The translations under genes were made by a program, and so were the position numbers. The notes under the pieces are model-generated. The model had not been told where the DNA came from, did not search any database, and saw nothing but the letters and a program-made list of their open reading frames with translations. From assembly GCF_020165495.1 (NCBI RefSeq), contig NZ_JAIUIE010000002.1, positions 310,001 through 374,000 of the forward strand: a stretch of DNA of 64,000 nucleotides. The letters are read 5' to 3'. The DNA comes from Mesorhizobium sp. BR1-1-16 (GTDB lineage: Bacteria; Pseudomonadota; Alphaproteobacteria; Rhizobiales; Kaistiaceae). Below are positions 35,038 through 45,479 of this stretch, piece by piece. How positions within the stretch are numbered: position 1 is the first letter of the stretch; every line of letters begins with the position of its first letter.

Positions 35038-36543
35038 ATGTCGGTTTTCGATCTTTTTCGCCGTGACCGGCGCGGCAATGTCGCGGTGATCTTCGGTCTC
35101 GCGGCGATCCCCATTGTCGGCGCGACAGGCATCGCCGTCGATTATGGCCGCGCTTCCATGGCCCATGCCCGGCTCGCCGACGTGCTCGATGCAGCGGTGC
35201 TGGCGGTCGGTTCGCAGCCGAGCATGTCGGACACTGCCGCAAAGACCATGGTGACAAATTGGGTGGATGCCCAGCTCGGCCAGAGCGGAACCATCACCTC
35301 ATGGAAGATCGACAGCTTCACCCAGTCGAACGGCGCGATCGAGGCGAACGCGTCCGCCGAGGTGCAGACCACCCTGACCAGACTGCTCGGCGTCGAGACG
35401 ATGCCGGTCTCGGTCAGCTCCGAGGCGGTACGAAGTGGCAAGAAGATCGAGCTGGCGCTCGTCCTCGACAATACCGGCTCGATGGAAGGGACGAAGATCG
35501 CCTCGCTGATCACGGCCGCAAAGAACCTTGTCGACACGCTGGCGGCCGGCGTCATCAAGCAGGGCGATCTCAGAGTATCGCTGGTGCCGTTTTCCCAGAC
35601 GGTGAATGTCGGCTCGAGTTACCGCACGGCGAGTTGGATGGATACGAAGGGGCTGTCGCCGATTCACAGTCAGATCTTCGACAAGGCCAGCAACCGGTTC
35701 ACCTTCTTCGACAAGATGAAGATTACATGGGGGGGCTGCGTCGAGACGCGTCCGATCCCCTACGACGTTCAGGACACGCTGCCGAGCACGGGGATACCAT
35801 CTACGCTCTATGTCCCATTTTTCGCGCCCGACGAGCCCGACGTCAAAACGAGTGGCTATAACAGCAACTATACCAACAACTACCTCGCCGACGGCACGTC
35901 GAATTCGAACTGGAAGACGCGTGAGCTGAACAGCGCCAAATATTCGACCGCCTTCACGAAGACGATCAAGAACAGCACCACCGACTATGGCCCAAACTCC
36001 GGTTGCGCCATCGAACCGCTGTTGCGTCTCAGCTCTGATACAGGCGCGGTGAAGTCGGCGATCGGCGACATGACGGCGAGCGGCGACACCAATATTCCGA
36101 TCGGCCTCGCCTGGGGCTGGAACACGCTGGCGCCGGATGGTCCGTTCGCTGACGGGGTGTCCTACGCCGACGATGATTATCAGAAGATCATCGTCCTGAT
36201 GACCGACGGGCAAAACCAGAACACGTCGATCGATACCGGCAACCAGTCCTACTATTCGAGCATCGGCTATATCTGGAACAACCGGCTCGGCATCACTTCA
36301 GGGTCCGACACCCAGCGTCGAACCGCGATGGACAACCGCCTCTCCGCGCTATGCACGAACGTCAAGGCGAGGGGTGTGCAGATCTACACGGTGCGCGTGG
36401 AGGTGAAGACGGGTACTTCCACGGTATTGCAGAACTGCGCGAGCCGCTCTGACATGTTCTACGATGTGCAGGACGCTTCGCAGTTGAACAGCACCTTCCA
36501 GGATATTGCTGGCGAAATCTCGAAATTGCGCCTCTCGAAATAA
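35038..36543 (+). CDS. TadE/TadG-like protein with von Willebrand A domain
   Basis: A 501-residue protein. The N-terminus RDRRGNVAVIFGLAAIPIVG, with a membrane helix at about 14-34, is the Tad-like signature of TadG proteins in Flp-pilus systems. A vWA domain follows with MIDAS motif Asp144-x-Thr-x-Ser148 (LVLDNTGSM) and a second metal-site segment IIVLMTDGQNQN. The middle, about residues 190-320, is rich in Ser, Thr, Asn and Tyr. ATG 35038 is chosen over 35011 for its GGGGT site. No tad or cpa pilus genes are nearby. The 179-bp upstream gap is AT-rich and likely holds its promoter. It is convergent with fbpB. Confidence 0.88.
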   Translation: MSVFDLFRRDRRGNVAVIFGLAAIPIVGATGIAVDYGRASMAHARLADVLDAAVLAVGSQPSMSDTAAKTMVTNWVDAQLGQSGTITSWKIDSFTQSNGAIEANASAEVQTTLTRLLGVETMPVSVSSEAVRSGKKIELALVLDNTGSMEGTKIASLITAAKNLVDTLAAGVIKQGDLRVSLVPFSQTVNVGSSYRTASWMDTKGLSPIHSQIFDKASNRFTFFDKMKITWGGCVETRPIPYDVQDTLPSTGIPSTLYVPFFAPDEPDVKTSGYNSNYTNNYLADGTSNSNWKTRELNSAKYSTAFTKTIKNSTTDYGPNSGCAIEPLLRLSSDTGAVKSAIGDMTASGDTNIPIGLAWGWNTLAPDGPFADGVSYADDDYQKIIVLMTDGQNQNTSIDTGNQSYYSSIGYIWNNRLGITSGSDTQRRTAMDNRLSALCTNVKARGVQIYTVRVEVKTGTSTVLQNCASRSDMFYDVQDASQLNSTFQDIAGEISKLRLSK

Positions 36544-36553
36544 GCATCGGTCG

Positions 36554-38287
36554 TCAGCCGGTCCGTCCCGCGCGCGACAGGCGGATGACCGGGACGAGGC
36601 CGACCAGCACGATCATCAGGGCGGCGATGGCGCCGTCCTCATGTGTGCCGCGCGCCGCCTCGCCATAGACGCTGGTGGCCAGCGTCTCGAAATTGAGCGG
36701 CCGGAGCAGCAGCGTCGCCGGCAGTTCCTTCATCGCATCGACGAAGACGAGAATGGCGGCGGTTGCGATCGGCGCGGCCAGCAGTGGGGCGTGGATCTCG
36801 CGCGAAACGCGGACCGGCGTTGCGCCGAGGCTGGCCGCCGCCCCGTCGAGCGAGCCGCTGATGCGCTGGAATCCGGCTTCGATACCACCGATCGCGATGG
36901 AGAGAAAGCGCAGGCAATAAGCGAGCAGCAGGGCTGCGCCTGACCCGATGAGCACCAGCCCGATCGATTGGCCGGTCAACCCGCGCACGGCATTGGCGAT
37001 TGCATTGTCGAGACCGGCGAGCGGCACCAGCAGGCCGACCGCGAGCACGGTGCCGGGAATAGCGTATCCGATGGTGCCGATCCGCATCAGCGGCCGCACC
37101 AGCCGACCCCGCGCGCCGCGCGCCACGATGGTGAGTGCAAGTCCGAGCGTGATCGTGAGGAGGGCGGCAAGGCTCGCCATGGCGAGGCTGTTGGCGGCGG
37201 TCGCGAGCAGTCCCGTTGGCCAGCCGCGGGCGGCGAGCCGCGTTGCGGCGGCGAGGCCAAGATAGGCGGCCGGCACGCCGAAGCCGATCGTGACGGGCAG
37301 CGCGCAGGCGATGATCGCAAGGGCCGCGCCGCCTGGGCGAAGCGCGAATTCGGCCGGCGGTCGCGCGCCGCGGGCCGGTGCTGCCGTCGAGAGGCGACGC
37401 CGCGCATGGCGCTCGGCCAGCATCAGCAGCAGCACGATGGCGAGCATCGCGAGCGCGATCTGCGCCGCGCCCTCGATCGATCCGCGCACCGTCCAGGTGG
37501 TGTAGACGGTGACGGTCAGCGTGCGGATGCCGAGGAATTCGGACGCGCCGATATCGTTCAGCGTCTCCAGCAGCACGAGGCTGAGCCCCACGGCTGCCGC
37601 CGGCCAAATCGTCGGCAACGTCACGCCGAAGAAGGCGCGCAAAGGGCCGGCGCCGAGCATGCGCGCGGCGTCCGAGAGCGCGGCGGCGCGCATCATCATC
37701 AGCGCGCGGACTGGCAGATAGACATACGGATAGAGCACGAAGCCGATGACGAAGATCGCGCCGCCGGCCGAGCGGAGGTCGGGCAGGCGAAGCGCGCGCG
37801 GATCGCTGAGCCCGAGAAGACCCCGCAATGCCGTCTGCAAGGGTCCGACGGGATGCACGACATCGAGCCAAGCATAGGCCATGACATAGGTCGGCATCGC
37901 CAGAGGCAGCAGCAGCGCCCACTCGAACAGCCGGCGGCCGGGAAAACGGCAGCGTGCCACGAGGAAGGCGGTGCCGATACCGGTGACGACCGCGATTGCG
38001 CCGACACCGGTCAGCAGGACAAGCGTCGTCCAGCTTGCGCGCGGCAGCACGTTGCGGAGCAGCGAGGGCCAGAGCGCGCCGTCGCCACCGACAGCAAACC
38101 AGGCGAGGCCGCCGACGGGCAAGAGGGCCAGCGCCGCCACGACGAGGCAGAAGGCAATGCGCCCCCTGTCGACGGCAAGAAGACGGCGCCGCGAGGGCGC
38201 CGGCCTTCTATCCGATATCGCCGGTGAAAGGACGGACAATAGCCGGAACTCGCGATGGTCAGCCGTCGAAGCCGGTCGCGTCGACAA
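36554..38287 (-). CDS. fbpB: Fe(3+) ABC transporter permease (two fused permease halves)
   Basis: A permease of up to 577 residues with about 12 helices in two BPD_transp_1 halves, as in FbpB/SfuB. The first EAA-like loop is DAARMLGAGPLRAFFGVTLP, the second GAAASLGATPVRVSREIHAP. The start is uncertain: TTG 38287 overlaps the fbpA 3' end by 29 bp; TTG 38239 lies just after it. It passes iron delivered by FbpA across the inner membrane. No ATPase gene (fbpC) follows; the next gene is the convergent TadG-like gene, so the ATPase must be elsewhere. Confidence 0.9.
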   Translation of the reverse strand: MSTRPASTADHREFRLLSVLSPAISDRRPAPSRRRLLAVDRGRIAFCLVVAALALLPVGGLAWFAVGGDGALWPSLLRNVLPRASWTTLVLLTGVGAIAVVTGIGTAFLVARCRFPGRRLFEWALLLPLAMPTYVMAYAWLDVVHPVGPLQTALRGLLGLSDPRALRLPDLRSAGGAIFVIGFVLYPYVYLPVRALMMMRAAALSDAARMLGAGPLRAFFGVTLPTIWPAAAVGLSLVLLETLNDIGASEFLGIRTLTVTVYTTWTVRGSIEGAAQIALAMLAIVLLLMLAERHARRRLSTAAPARGARPPAEFALRPGGAALAIIACALPVTIGFGVPAAYLGLAAATRLAARGWPTGLLATAANSLAMASLAALLTITLGLALTIVARGARGRLVRPLMRIGTIGYAIPGTVLAVGLLVPLAGLDNAIANAVRGLTGQSIGLVLIGSGAALLLAYCLRFLSIAIGGIEAGFQRISGSLDGAAASLGATPVRVSREIHAPLLAAPIATAAILVFVDAMKELPATLLLRPLNFETLATSVYGEAARGTHEDGAIAALMIVLVGLVPVIRLSRAGRTG

Positions 38288-39293
38288 GTTCGCTCGCCGC
38301 GCTCCGATCCTTGGCGATCTCGACCAGCGGGGTCGGGTCGACGGTCAGCGTACCGAGCGCGGCGATGATCGGATCAGCGGCGACGCCCGGGCGGACCGGA
38401 TATTCAAAATTCGCCTTGGCGTAGATTTCCTGCGCCTTTTCCGAAGCGAGATATTCGAGCAGCTTCACGGCGTTGTCGCGGTTCGGCGCGTTCTTGGCGA
38501 TGGCCGCGCCGGAGATGTTTACATGCGTGCCGGCCTTGTCCTTGAAGGTCGGCAGGATCACGCGGATCGCCTCGCCCCAGGCCTTCTGCTCGTCGCCGCC
38601 CTTGCCGCTGCGCATCAGGCCGACATAGTAGGAATTGCCAACGCCGATGTCGCAAATGCCGGCGAGGATGTCGCGAGCAACGTCGCGGTCGCCGCCGCCG
38701 GGCGTATGGGCGAGATTGGCGCGAACGCCTTCAAGCCACGTCTTTGTCGCGTCCTTGCCGTCCTTGGCGATCATCGCCGCGATCAGCGAGGTGTTGTAGG
38801 GATGCTGGCCCGAGCGGATGCAGATCTTGCCCTTGAAGCGCGGATCGGCAAGGTCCTCATAGGTGAGCGTTTCGTCTGTGACGCGGTCCTTCGAGGCATA
38901 GATGACGCGGGCGCGCATCGAAAGGCCGAACCAGTTGCCGGCGGGATCGCGCAGATTGGCGGGAATGCCGTCTTCGAGCGCCTTTGAGGCGACGGGCTGC
39001 GTCAGCTTGCGATCGACGAGTTCGATGAGATTGCCATAGTCGACGACGCTGAGCAGGTCGGCCGGGGAGTTGGCGCCCTCGCTCTCGACGCGCTGGGCGA
39101 GGCCTTCCTTGATGAAGACGACATTCGCCTTGATGCCGGTCTCGGCGGTGAAGCTGTCGAGCAGCGGCTGGATCAGGCCGGGTTCGCGGGTCGTGTAGAC
39201 ATTGACCTCGCCATCGGCAAGCGCCGGAAGGGTGCTGAAAGCGGTCAGCGCGGCGAACGCGGCCGTGCGCAGGAAGGGCAGACGAGAAATCAT
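38259..39293 (-). CDS. fbpA: Fe(3+) ABC transporter substrate-binding protein
   Basis: A 344-residue periplasmic binding protein with signal peptide MISRLPFLRTAAFAALTAFS and cleavage near residue 26 (LADGEVNVYTTREPG). The C-terminal iron-site region includes GVGNSYYVGLM with the paired tyrosines typical of ferric binding proteins. ATG 39293 has GGAG eight bases upstream; the longer frame from 39380 lacks a signal peptide. An Irr-like palindrome lies about 130 bp upstream. Confidence 0.93.
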   Translation of the reverse strand: MISRLPFLRTAAFAALTAFSTLPALADGEVNVYTTREPGLIQPLLDSFTAETGIKANVVFIKEGLAQRVESEGANSPADLLSVVDYGNLIELVDRKLTQPVASKALEDGIPANLRDPAGNWFGLSMRARVIYASKDRVTDETLTYEDLADPRFKGKICIRSGQHPYNTSLIAAMIAKDGKDATKTWLEGVRANLAHTPGGGDRDVARDILAGICDIGVGNSYYVGLMRSGKGGDEQKAWGEAIRVILPTFKDKAGTHVNISGAAIAKNAPNRDNAVKLLEYLASEKAQEIYAKANFEYPVRPGVAADPIIAALGTLTVDPTPLVEIAKDRSAASELVDATGFDG

Positions 39294-39422
39294 AGGGACA
39301 GCTCCGTCGTGAAAGGGCGGATGATGCCGATCCTTCCCGAACGCGCGGTCCGGGCTTGAAAGGCACGCGCTGCTTCTCATTCACGTGGATGGCTGTCAAA
39401 GGGGATATATAACGAAATCAAT

Positions 39423-39443
39423 AGCTTGGAGGAATTCCAAGCT
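39423..39443. promoter_or_regulatory. Irr/ICE-like palindrome upstream of fbpA
   Basis: AGCTTGGA (39423-39430) and TCCAAGCT (39436-39443) are perfect 8-bp arms around 5 bp. The central 17 bases match 10 of the 14 fixed positions of the rhizobial iron-control element TTTAGAANNNTTCTAAA bound by Irr. It lies in the 251-bp gap between fbpA and rsmE, about 130 bp from the fbpA start. Iron control of fbpAB is inferred. Confidence 0.5.
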
Positions 39444-39544
39444 GGACTGATTCCAGATCAGCGGCTTAGGTCTTGCTCCGCCGTCACAACAGCTGCGAAG
39501 GCAGCCTGATCACATGGAGATCACGATGCCGTGAATCGTCGCGC

Positions 39545-40297
39545 TCACGCTTCGCGCCAATCGCCGGCAACCGCCTGCACCAGCGCGAGCGCCGCGACGG
39601 CCGCCGTGTCGGCGCGGAGAATGCGGGGGCCCAAGGCGATCGTCGTGACCAAAGGCAGGGCCTTCAGCAGCGTCCTTTCCTCGGGCGAGAAGCCGCCTTC
39701 CGGGCCGATCAGCACGGCAAGTGGCGAGGGCGGAAGCGCGCCGAGCACGCTGACGGGATCCGCGCCCGTCTCGTCCTCGTCGCAGAAAATGATTCGCCGA
39801 CCGGCATCGGTGGTTTCCCAGCTGGTCAGGAGATCGGCGAGCGGCTGTGGCGTCACGATGTCGGGAATGGTGAGGATGCCGCACTGCTCCGCCGCCTCGA
39901 TCGCATTGGCGCGCAGACGATCCTCATTGAGCCGCGTCACCTGCGTGCGCCGCGTAATGACCGGCCGCAGCCGTCCGGCGCCCATCTCGACGGCCTTCTG
40001 GACCATATAGTCGAGCCGTGCCTGTTTCAGGGGCGCGAACAGATAGTCGAGGCCGGAAGGCGCCGTCTGCGCACGCGTCTGTTCTTCCAGCACCAGCGAT
40101 GCCCGCTTGCGGTCGCCATCGAGCACGGCGCGCCACTCGCCGTCGCGGCCGTTGAAGACCAACACGGCGGCGCCTGGCGCCATGCGGAGGACATTGACGA
40201 GATAGTTGGCCTGGTCGCGATCAAGCGGCACCCGAGCGCCTGCATCGAGCGGCGCGTCGAGAAACAACCTCTGGCTGGCGAAGTCATAGCGGGACAT
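39545..40297 (-). CDS. rsmE: 16S rRNA (uracil-1498-N3)-methyltransferase
   Basis: A 250-residue SPOUT-fold methyltransferase. N-terminal PUA-like segment RYDFASQRLFLDAP and DQANYLVNVLRMAPG are followed by the knotted SAM site LIGPEGGFSPEE and the end LGPRILRADTAAVAALALVQ, all diagnostic for RsmE. It methylates U1498 of 16S rRNA. ATG 40297. It is divergent from xseA over 86 bp. Confidence 0.96.
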   Translation of the reverse strand: MSRYDFASQRLFLDAPLDAGARVPLDRDQANYLVNVLRMAPGAAVLVFNGRDGEWRAVLDGDRKRASLVLEEQTRAQTAPSGLDYLFAPLKQARLDYMVQKAVEMGAGRLRPVITRRTQVTRLNEDRLRANAIEAAEQCGILTIPDIVTPQPLADLLTSWETTDAGRRIIFCDEDETGADPVSVLGALPPSPLAVLIGPEGGFSPEERTLLKALPLVTTIALGPRILRADTAAVAALALVQAVAGDWREA

Positions 40298-40383
40298 GAG
40301 CGAGGGATAGTCGGCCAGACAGGCCTTCGCAACCCTTGACCCGGGCGGGCCGGCTGGGGCAATCGGAAGAGCAGGAGAACGAT

Positions 40384-41934
40384 GTGCCCCAGCCGCCTTC
40401 GAACGTCGCCGAATACTCCGTCTCGGAAATCTCCGCTGCGCTGAAGCGCACCGTCGAGGACACGTTCGGCCATGTCCGTGTGCGCGGCGAGATTTCCGGC
40501 TATCGCGGCCCCCATTCCTCCGGCCATGCCTATTTCGCGCTGAAGGACGACCGCGCCAAGCTCGAGGCGGTGATCTGGCGCACCAGCATGGCGCGTCTCC
40601 GCTTCCGGCCCGAAGAGGGCATGGAGGTGATCGCGGTCGGCAAGCTGACGACGTTCCCCGGTTCGTCCAAATATCAGATCGTCATCGAGACGCTGGAGCC
40701 GGCGGGCGTCGGCGCGCTGATGGCGCTGCTCGAGGAGCGCCGCAAGAAGCTCGCCGCCGAAGGCCTGTTCGATCAGGCGCGGAAGCGCCCGCTGCCTTAT
40801 CTGCCGGGGGTCATCGGCGTGGTGACCTCGCCGACCGGCGCCGTCATCCGCGACATCCTGCATCGCCTCGCCGATCGCTTCCCCGTGCATGTGCTGGTCT
40901 GGCCGGTGCGCGTGCAAGGCGAGACGTCGGCGGCAGAAGTCGCGGCGGCGATTGCCGGCTTTAGTGCGCTGGCGCCGGGCGGCCCCGTGCCGCGACCTGA
41001 TCTTCTCATTGTCGCGCGGGGCGGCGGCAGCCTCGAAGACCTTTGGGGGTTCAACGAGGAAATCGTGGTGCGGGCAGCGGCGGCGTCCGATATCCCGCTG
41101 ATCTCCGCCGTCGGCCATGAGACGGACACGACGCTGATCGATTTCGCCTCGGACCTTCGCGCGCCGACGCCGACCGGCGCCGCCGAAATGGCGGTGCCCG
41201 TCCGTGCCGAACTGCTGGCGGCGGTCGGTGGGCTCGGCCAGCGGCTTGAGGGCGCGGCCTATCGCCATATCGAGGCGCGCCGGCGGGAACTGCGCGCCGC
41301 CACCCGCGGATTGCCGCGACTCGACGATCTGCTGGCTATCCCGCGCCGCTCGTTCGACGAGCTGGCCGCGCGGCTCGGAAGGGGGCTCGGCGCCAATACG
41401 CTCGCGCATCGCGCGCGCCTCGGCCGCTCGGCCTCGCTCCTGACGCCGGTCGTGCTCGCCCGGCGCATCGAGCGCGCGCGCGATCGTCTTGCTGGTCTGT
41501 CGGAGCGGCAGGGCAGGGCGCTCGATGTTCATGCGGAGCGGAAGCGTGCGCTCTTCACCCGGACGGCGCAGCGACTGCGCATCGAGCCGATCGGCGAGCG
41601 TGTGCGCCATGGCCGCGACCGGCTGGTCGAGATCGATGGCCGCGTCGGCAGGGCCTTCATCCGGATCGTCGAGCGCCGCCGCGATCGGCTTGACCGCGCC
41701 TGGCGCCTTGCCGAGACATTGTCCTACCGCAGCGTGCTCGCGCGCGGCTTTGCCCTGGTTACCGATGGCGCCGGCCAGCCGATCCGCTCGGCATTGAGCG
41801 TCGCGGCCGGCGATCCGCTCACGATCGAGTTCCAGGACGGCAAGGTCGGCGCGTTAGCCGCCGGCACGCCCGCGCCGCCAAAGCCGAAGACGCGCAGCAA
41901 GCCGAAGACACCCTCGCAGGAAAGCCTGTTCTAG
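40384..41934 (+). CDS. xseA: Exodeoxyribonuclease VII large subunit
   Basis: A 516-residue protein. The N-terminal OB fold ([20 protein letters not shown], then [20 protein letters not shown]) is followed by the catalytic domain ([58 protein letters not shown]) and a coiled-coil region. GTG 40384 is preferred because AGGAG lies six bases upstream. The C-terminus is lysine/proline-rich ([16 protein letters not shown]). The small subunit xseB is not in the window. The enzyme degrades single-stranded DNA in repair. Confidence 0.96.
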   Translation: MPQPPSNVAEYSVSEISAALKRTVEDTFGHVRVRGEISGYRGPHSSGHAYFALKDDRAKLEAVIWRTSMARLRFRPEEGMEVIAVGKLTTFPGSSKYQIVIETLEPAGVGALMALLEERRKKLAAEGLFDQARKRPLPYLPGVIGVVTSPTGAVIRDILHRLADRFPVHVLVWPVRVQGETSAAEVAAAIAGFSALAPGGPVPRPDLLIVARGGGSLEDLWGFNEEIVVRAAAASDIPLISAVGHETDTTLIDFASDLRAPTPTGAAEMAVPVRAELLAAVGGLGQRLEGAAYRHIEARRRELRAATRGLPRLDDLLAIPRRSFDELAARLGRGLGANTLAHRARLGRSASLLTPVVLARRIERARDRLAGLSERQGRALDVHAERKRALFTRTAQRLRIEPIGERVRHGRDRLVEIDGRVGRAFIRIVERRRDRLDRAWRLAETLSYRSVLARGFALVTDGAGQPIRSALSVAAGDPLTIEFQDGKVGALAAGTPAPPKPKTRSKPKTPSQESLF

Positions 41935-41967
41935 CGCACTGCACCCGGCATTTGGCACGCACTCCCG

Positions 41968-42738
41968 TTAGCGAAGGATATCGCGCATCCGGGCCTGCAC
42001 GTCGAGGAGAGCTGGCAGGTAGCGCTCGGCCAGCGCTTCGATCGGCTCACCGCGCACGGGAAGGCCGAGATTGACCGCGGCGACCGTGACGCGGCGCGCC
42101 GTGACAAGCGGCACCGCAATCGAGCGAAGGCCTATCTCGACCTCCTGGTCGATGACGGCGTAGCCGTCCGTCCTGACACGCGCCAGTTCCGCCATCAGTT
42201 CTTCGGGCTCGGTGAGCGTATGCGCTGTCCGTCGGGGCAAGGGCGCTGCGCCAAGACGTGTACGCGCTTCCGCCTCGGGCAGGGCAGCCAGCAGCACGCG
42301 GCCCATCGAGGTGCAATAGGCTGGCAGCCGCGAGCCTGGCATCAGCGCGATCGACATCACCTTCTTCTGCGCCGACCGGGCCACATAGACGATCTCGTCG
42401 CTATCGAGGATCGACACCGAAGAACTCTCGCCGATGGCGTCCGACACCTGATCGAGCAGCGGCTGCACCAGCTGCGGCAGCGGCATCGTCGCGAGGCAGG
42501 CCGTGCCGAGGCGGAGGACGCGCGGCGTCAGCGTGAAGAACTTCCCGTCATAGTCGGCATAGCCGAGATGGGCGAGCGTCAGCAGGCAGCGCCGCGCCGT
42601 CGCCCGGTCGAGCCCCGTCGCCGCCGCAACCTCGGCGATCGACTGACGCTGTCGCTCGGGACTGAAGGTCTCGATGACGGCGAGCCCCTTGGCGAGGCCG
42701 CCCATCAGGTCGCGATCGGCAACTGTCAACGCCGGCAC
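41968..42738 (-). CDS. pcaR: IclR-family regulator of the beta-ketoadipate pathway (PcaR/PcaU/PobR type)
   Basis: A 256-residue regulator from GTG 42738. The N-terminal winged helix is QSIAEVAAATGLDRATARRC with KGLAVIETFSPERQRQ before it. The C-terminal effector domain includes SSVSILDSDEIVYVARSAQK and YCTSMGRVLLAALPE, as in Pca/Pob regulators. Starts at ATG 42774 or 42771 are also possible, but these would place an operator-like repeat inside the gene. It is divergent from pcaI, the usual arrangement for its target. The expected effector is 3-oxoadipate or protocatechuate. Confidence 0.88.
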   Translation of the reverse strand: MPALTVADRDLMGGLAKGLAVIETFSPERQRQSIAEVAAATGLDRATARRCLLTLAHLGYADYDGKFFTLTPRVLRLGTACLATMPLPQLVQPLLDQVSDAIGESSSVSILDSDEIVYVARSAQKKVMSIALMPGSRLPAYCTSMGRVLLAALPEAEARTRLGAAPLPRRTAHTLTEPEELMAELARVRTDGYAVIDQEVEIGLRSIAVPLVTARRVTVAAVNLGLPVRGEPIEALAERYLPALLDVQARMRDILR

Positions 42739-42748
42739 CTCGCATCTT

Positions 42749-42779
42749 GAGCGATATACGAACAAATGCATCATATCGC
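42749..42779. promoter_or_regulatory. PcaR-type operator candidate
   Basis: GCGATAT (42751-42757) and ATATCGC (42773-42779) form an inverted repeat with 15 bp between. On the minus strand, 42763-42749 reads GTTCGTATATCGCTC. From memory, the P. putida PcaR site is GTTCGATAATCGCAC, which matches at 11 of 15 positions. The element lies just upstream of the regulator start and about 85-115 bp before pcaI. It should be checked against characterised sites. Confidence 0.5.
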
Positions 42780-42863
42780 ACAAACACAATGGACGGAAGT
42801 CGCGGCTGCGCCTATCCCTCGATCAGCGCCGATTGACGTTGCGAGGGCGCGAGAGGACAGCGC

Positions 42864-43595
42864 ATGGACAAGACAGTCGCAAACCTCGCCACCGCCGTGG
42901 CGGGGATCGAGGACGGCATGACCGTGATGATCGGCGGGTTCGGCGGGGCGGGGTCGCCGATCGAGCTGATCCACGCGCTGATCGATCGCTTTCGTGCCAC
43001 GGGTCATCCCAAGGACCTGACGATCATCAACAACAATGCCGGCAATGGCCATGTCGGCCTCGCTGCGTTGATCGAGGCGGGGATGGTGCGGAAGCTTGTC
43101 TGCTCCTTCCCCCGCTCGGCCGATCCGGTCGTGTTCACCGATCTCTACCTCGCCGGCAAGATCGAGCTTGAGCTGGTGCCCCAGGGCACGCTCGCCGAGC
43201 GCATCCGCGCCGGCGGCGCGGGCATCCCCGCCTTCTATACGCCGACATCCTTTGGAACCGATCTTGCCAAGGGCAAGCCCGTCGCCGAGTTCGAGGGTCG
43301 CTCCTATGTGCAGGAGCGCTGGCTGCGGGCGGATGTCACGCTGGTGAAGGCCGAGACGGCTGATCCGCAGGGCAATCTCACCTATCGGGCCGCCGCGCGA
43401 AACTTCAATCCGCTGATGTGCATGGCCGCCGCCGAGACTGTTGTCCAGGCCAGCCGCGTCGTGCCGGCCGGCGACATCGATCCCGAAAGCGTCGTGACGC
43501 CCGGCATCTTCGTCCAGAAGGTGATCGAGTGCGCCAACCCGCAGCAGGAAGAAGACCTGAACCGCGCCAATGCCGTCTATCCGGGAGTTGCCTGA
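42864..43595 (+). CDS. pcaI: 3-oxoadipate CoA-transferase subunit A
   Basis: A 243-residue family I CoA-transferase alpha subunit. Signature segments are MIGGFGGAGSPIELIHALID, IINNNAGNGHVGL and GIPAFYTPTSFGTDLAKGK. With PcaJ it moves CoA from succinyl-CoA to 3-oxoadipate. ATG 42864 has GAGAGGA upstream. Its stop overlaps the pcaJ start by one base (TGATG). Succinyl-CoA:acetoacetate transferase is a close relative, but the PcaR-like regulator and pcaF support the pca assignment. Confidence 0.92.
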   Translation: MDKTVANLATAVAGIEDGMTVMIGGFGGAGSPIELIHALIDRFRATGHPKDLTIINNNAGNGHVGLAALIEAGMVRKLVCSFPRSADPVVFTDLYLAGKIELELVPQGTLAERIRAGGAGIPAFYTPTSFGTDLAKGKPVAEFEGRSYVQERWLRADVTLVKAETADPQGNLTYRAAARNFNPLMCMAAAETVVQASRVVPAGDIDPESVVTPGIFVQKVIECANPQQEEDLNRANAVYPGVA

Positions 43596-44266
43596 TGACC
43601 GCGAAGCTCACGAACAACCAGATCGCCTGGCGCGCCGCGCAGGACATCACCGACGGCGCCTATGTCAATCTCGGCATCGGCTTTCCGGAGAAGGTCGCGC
43701 AGTATCAGCCGCCCGGCCGCGAGGCGATCTTCCACACTGAAAACGGCATCTTGAATTTCGGCGAAGCCCCGCCGCAGGGCGAGGAAGACTGGGACTTGAT
43801 CAATGCCGGTAAGCGCCCGGTGACGCTGAAGCCCGGCGCCTCGTTCTTCCATCACGCCGACAGCTTCGCCATGGTACGCGGCGGTCATCTCGACGTAGCC
43901 ATCCTCGGTGCCTATGAGGTCGCGGAAAATGGCGATCTCGCCAACTGGTCGACCGGGCCAAAGGGCGTTCCGGCCGTCGGCGGCGCCATGGATCTCGTGC
44001 ACGGCGCCAAGCGCGTCGCGGTCATCACCGATCACGTGACCAAGGACGGCAAGCCGAAGCTGGTGAAGCGCTGCACATTGCCGCTCACCGGCGTCGGCTG
44101 CGTCACCCGCGTCTACACCTCGCTGGCGGTCATCGACATCGAGGGCGGGCGCTTCGTCCTGCGCGAGAAGCTGCCCTCGCTTTCGCTTGACGCGCTGCAG
44201 GCGGCAACCGGGGCTGAACTGCTTGTAAGCGGCCCCGTCATCGATTTGATCGTTCCGGAGCTTTGA
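43595..44266 (+). CDS. pcaJ: 3-oxoadipate CoA-transferase subunit B
   Basis: A 223-residue beta subunit. The catalytic glutamate is Glu49 in FHTENGILNFG. Other family segments are YVNLGIGFPEKVAQY near the start and TGPKGVPAVGGAMDLVHGAK. It is translationally coupled to pcaI (one-base overlap) and followed after one base by pcaF. The three genes form one operon completing conversion of 3-oxoadipate to succinyl-CoA and acetyl-CoA. Confidence 0.93.
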   Translation: MTAKLTNNQIAWRAAQDITDGAYVNLGIGFPEKVAQYQPPGREAIFHTENGILNFGEAPPQGEEDWDLINAGKRPVTLKPGASFFHHADSFAMVRGGHLDVAILGAYEVAENGDLANWSTGPKGVPAVGGAMDLVHGAKRVAVITDHVTKDGKPKLVKRCTLPLTGVGCVTRVYTSLAVIDIEGGRFVLREKLPSLSLDALQAATGAELLVSGPVIDLIVPEL

Positions 44267-44267
44267 G

Positions 44268-45470
<1,203 letters not shown>

Positions 45471-45479
45471 TCTCTGAGC

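Noticed and set aside
33263-35257. 664-codon open frame antisense to acetoacetyl-CoA synthetase
   Set aside because: It is a GC shadow of a well-supported gene and extends into its promoter side without a ribosome site.
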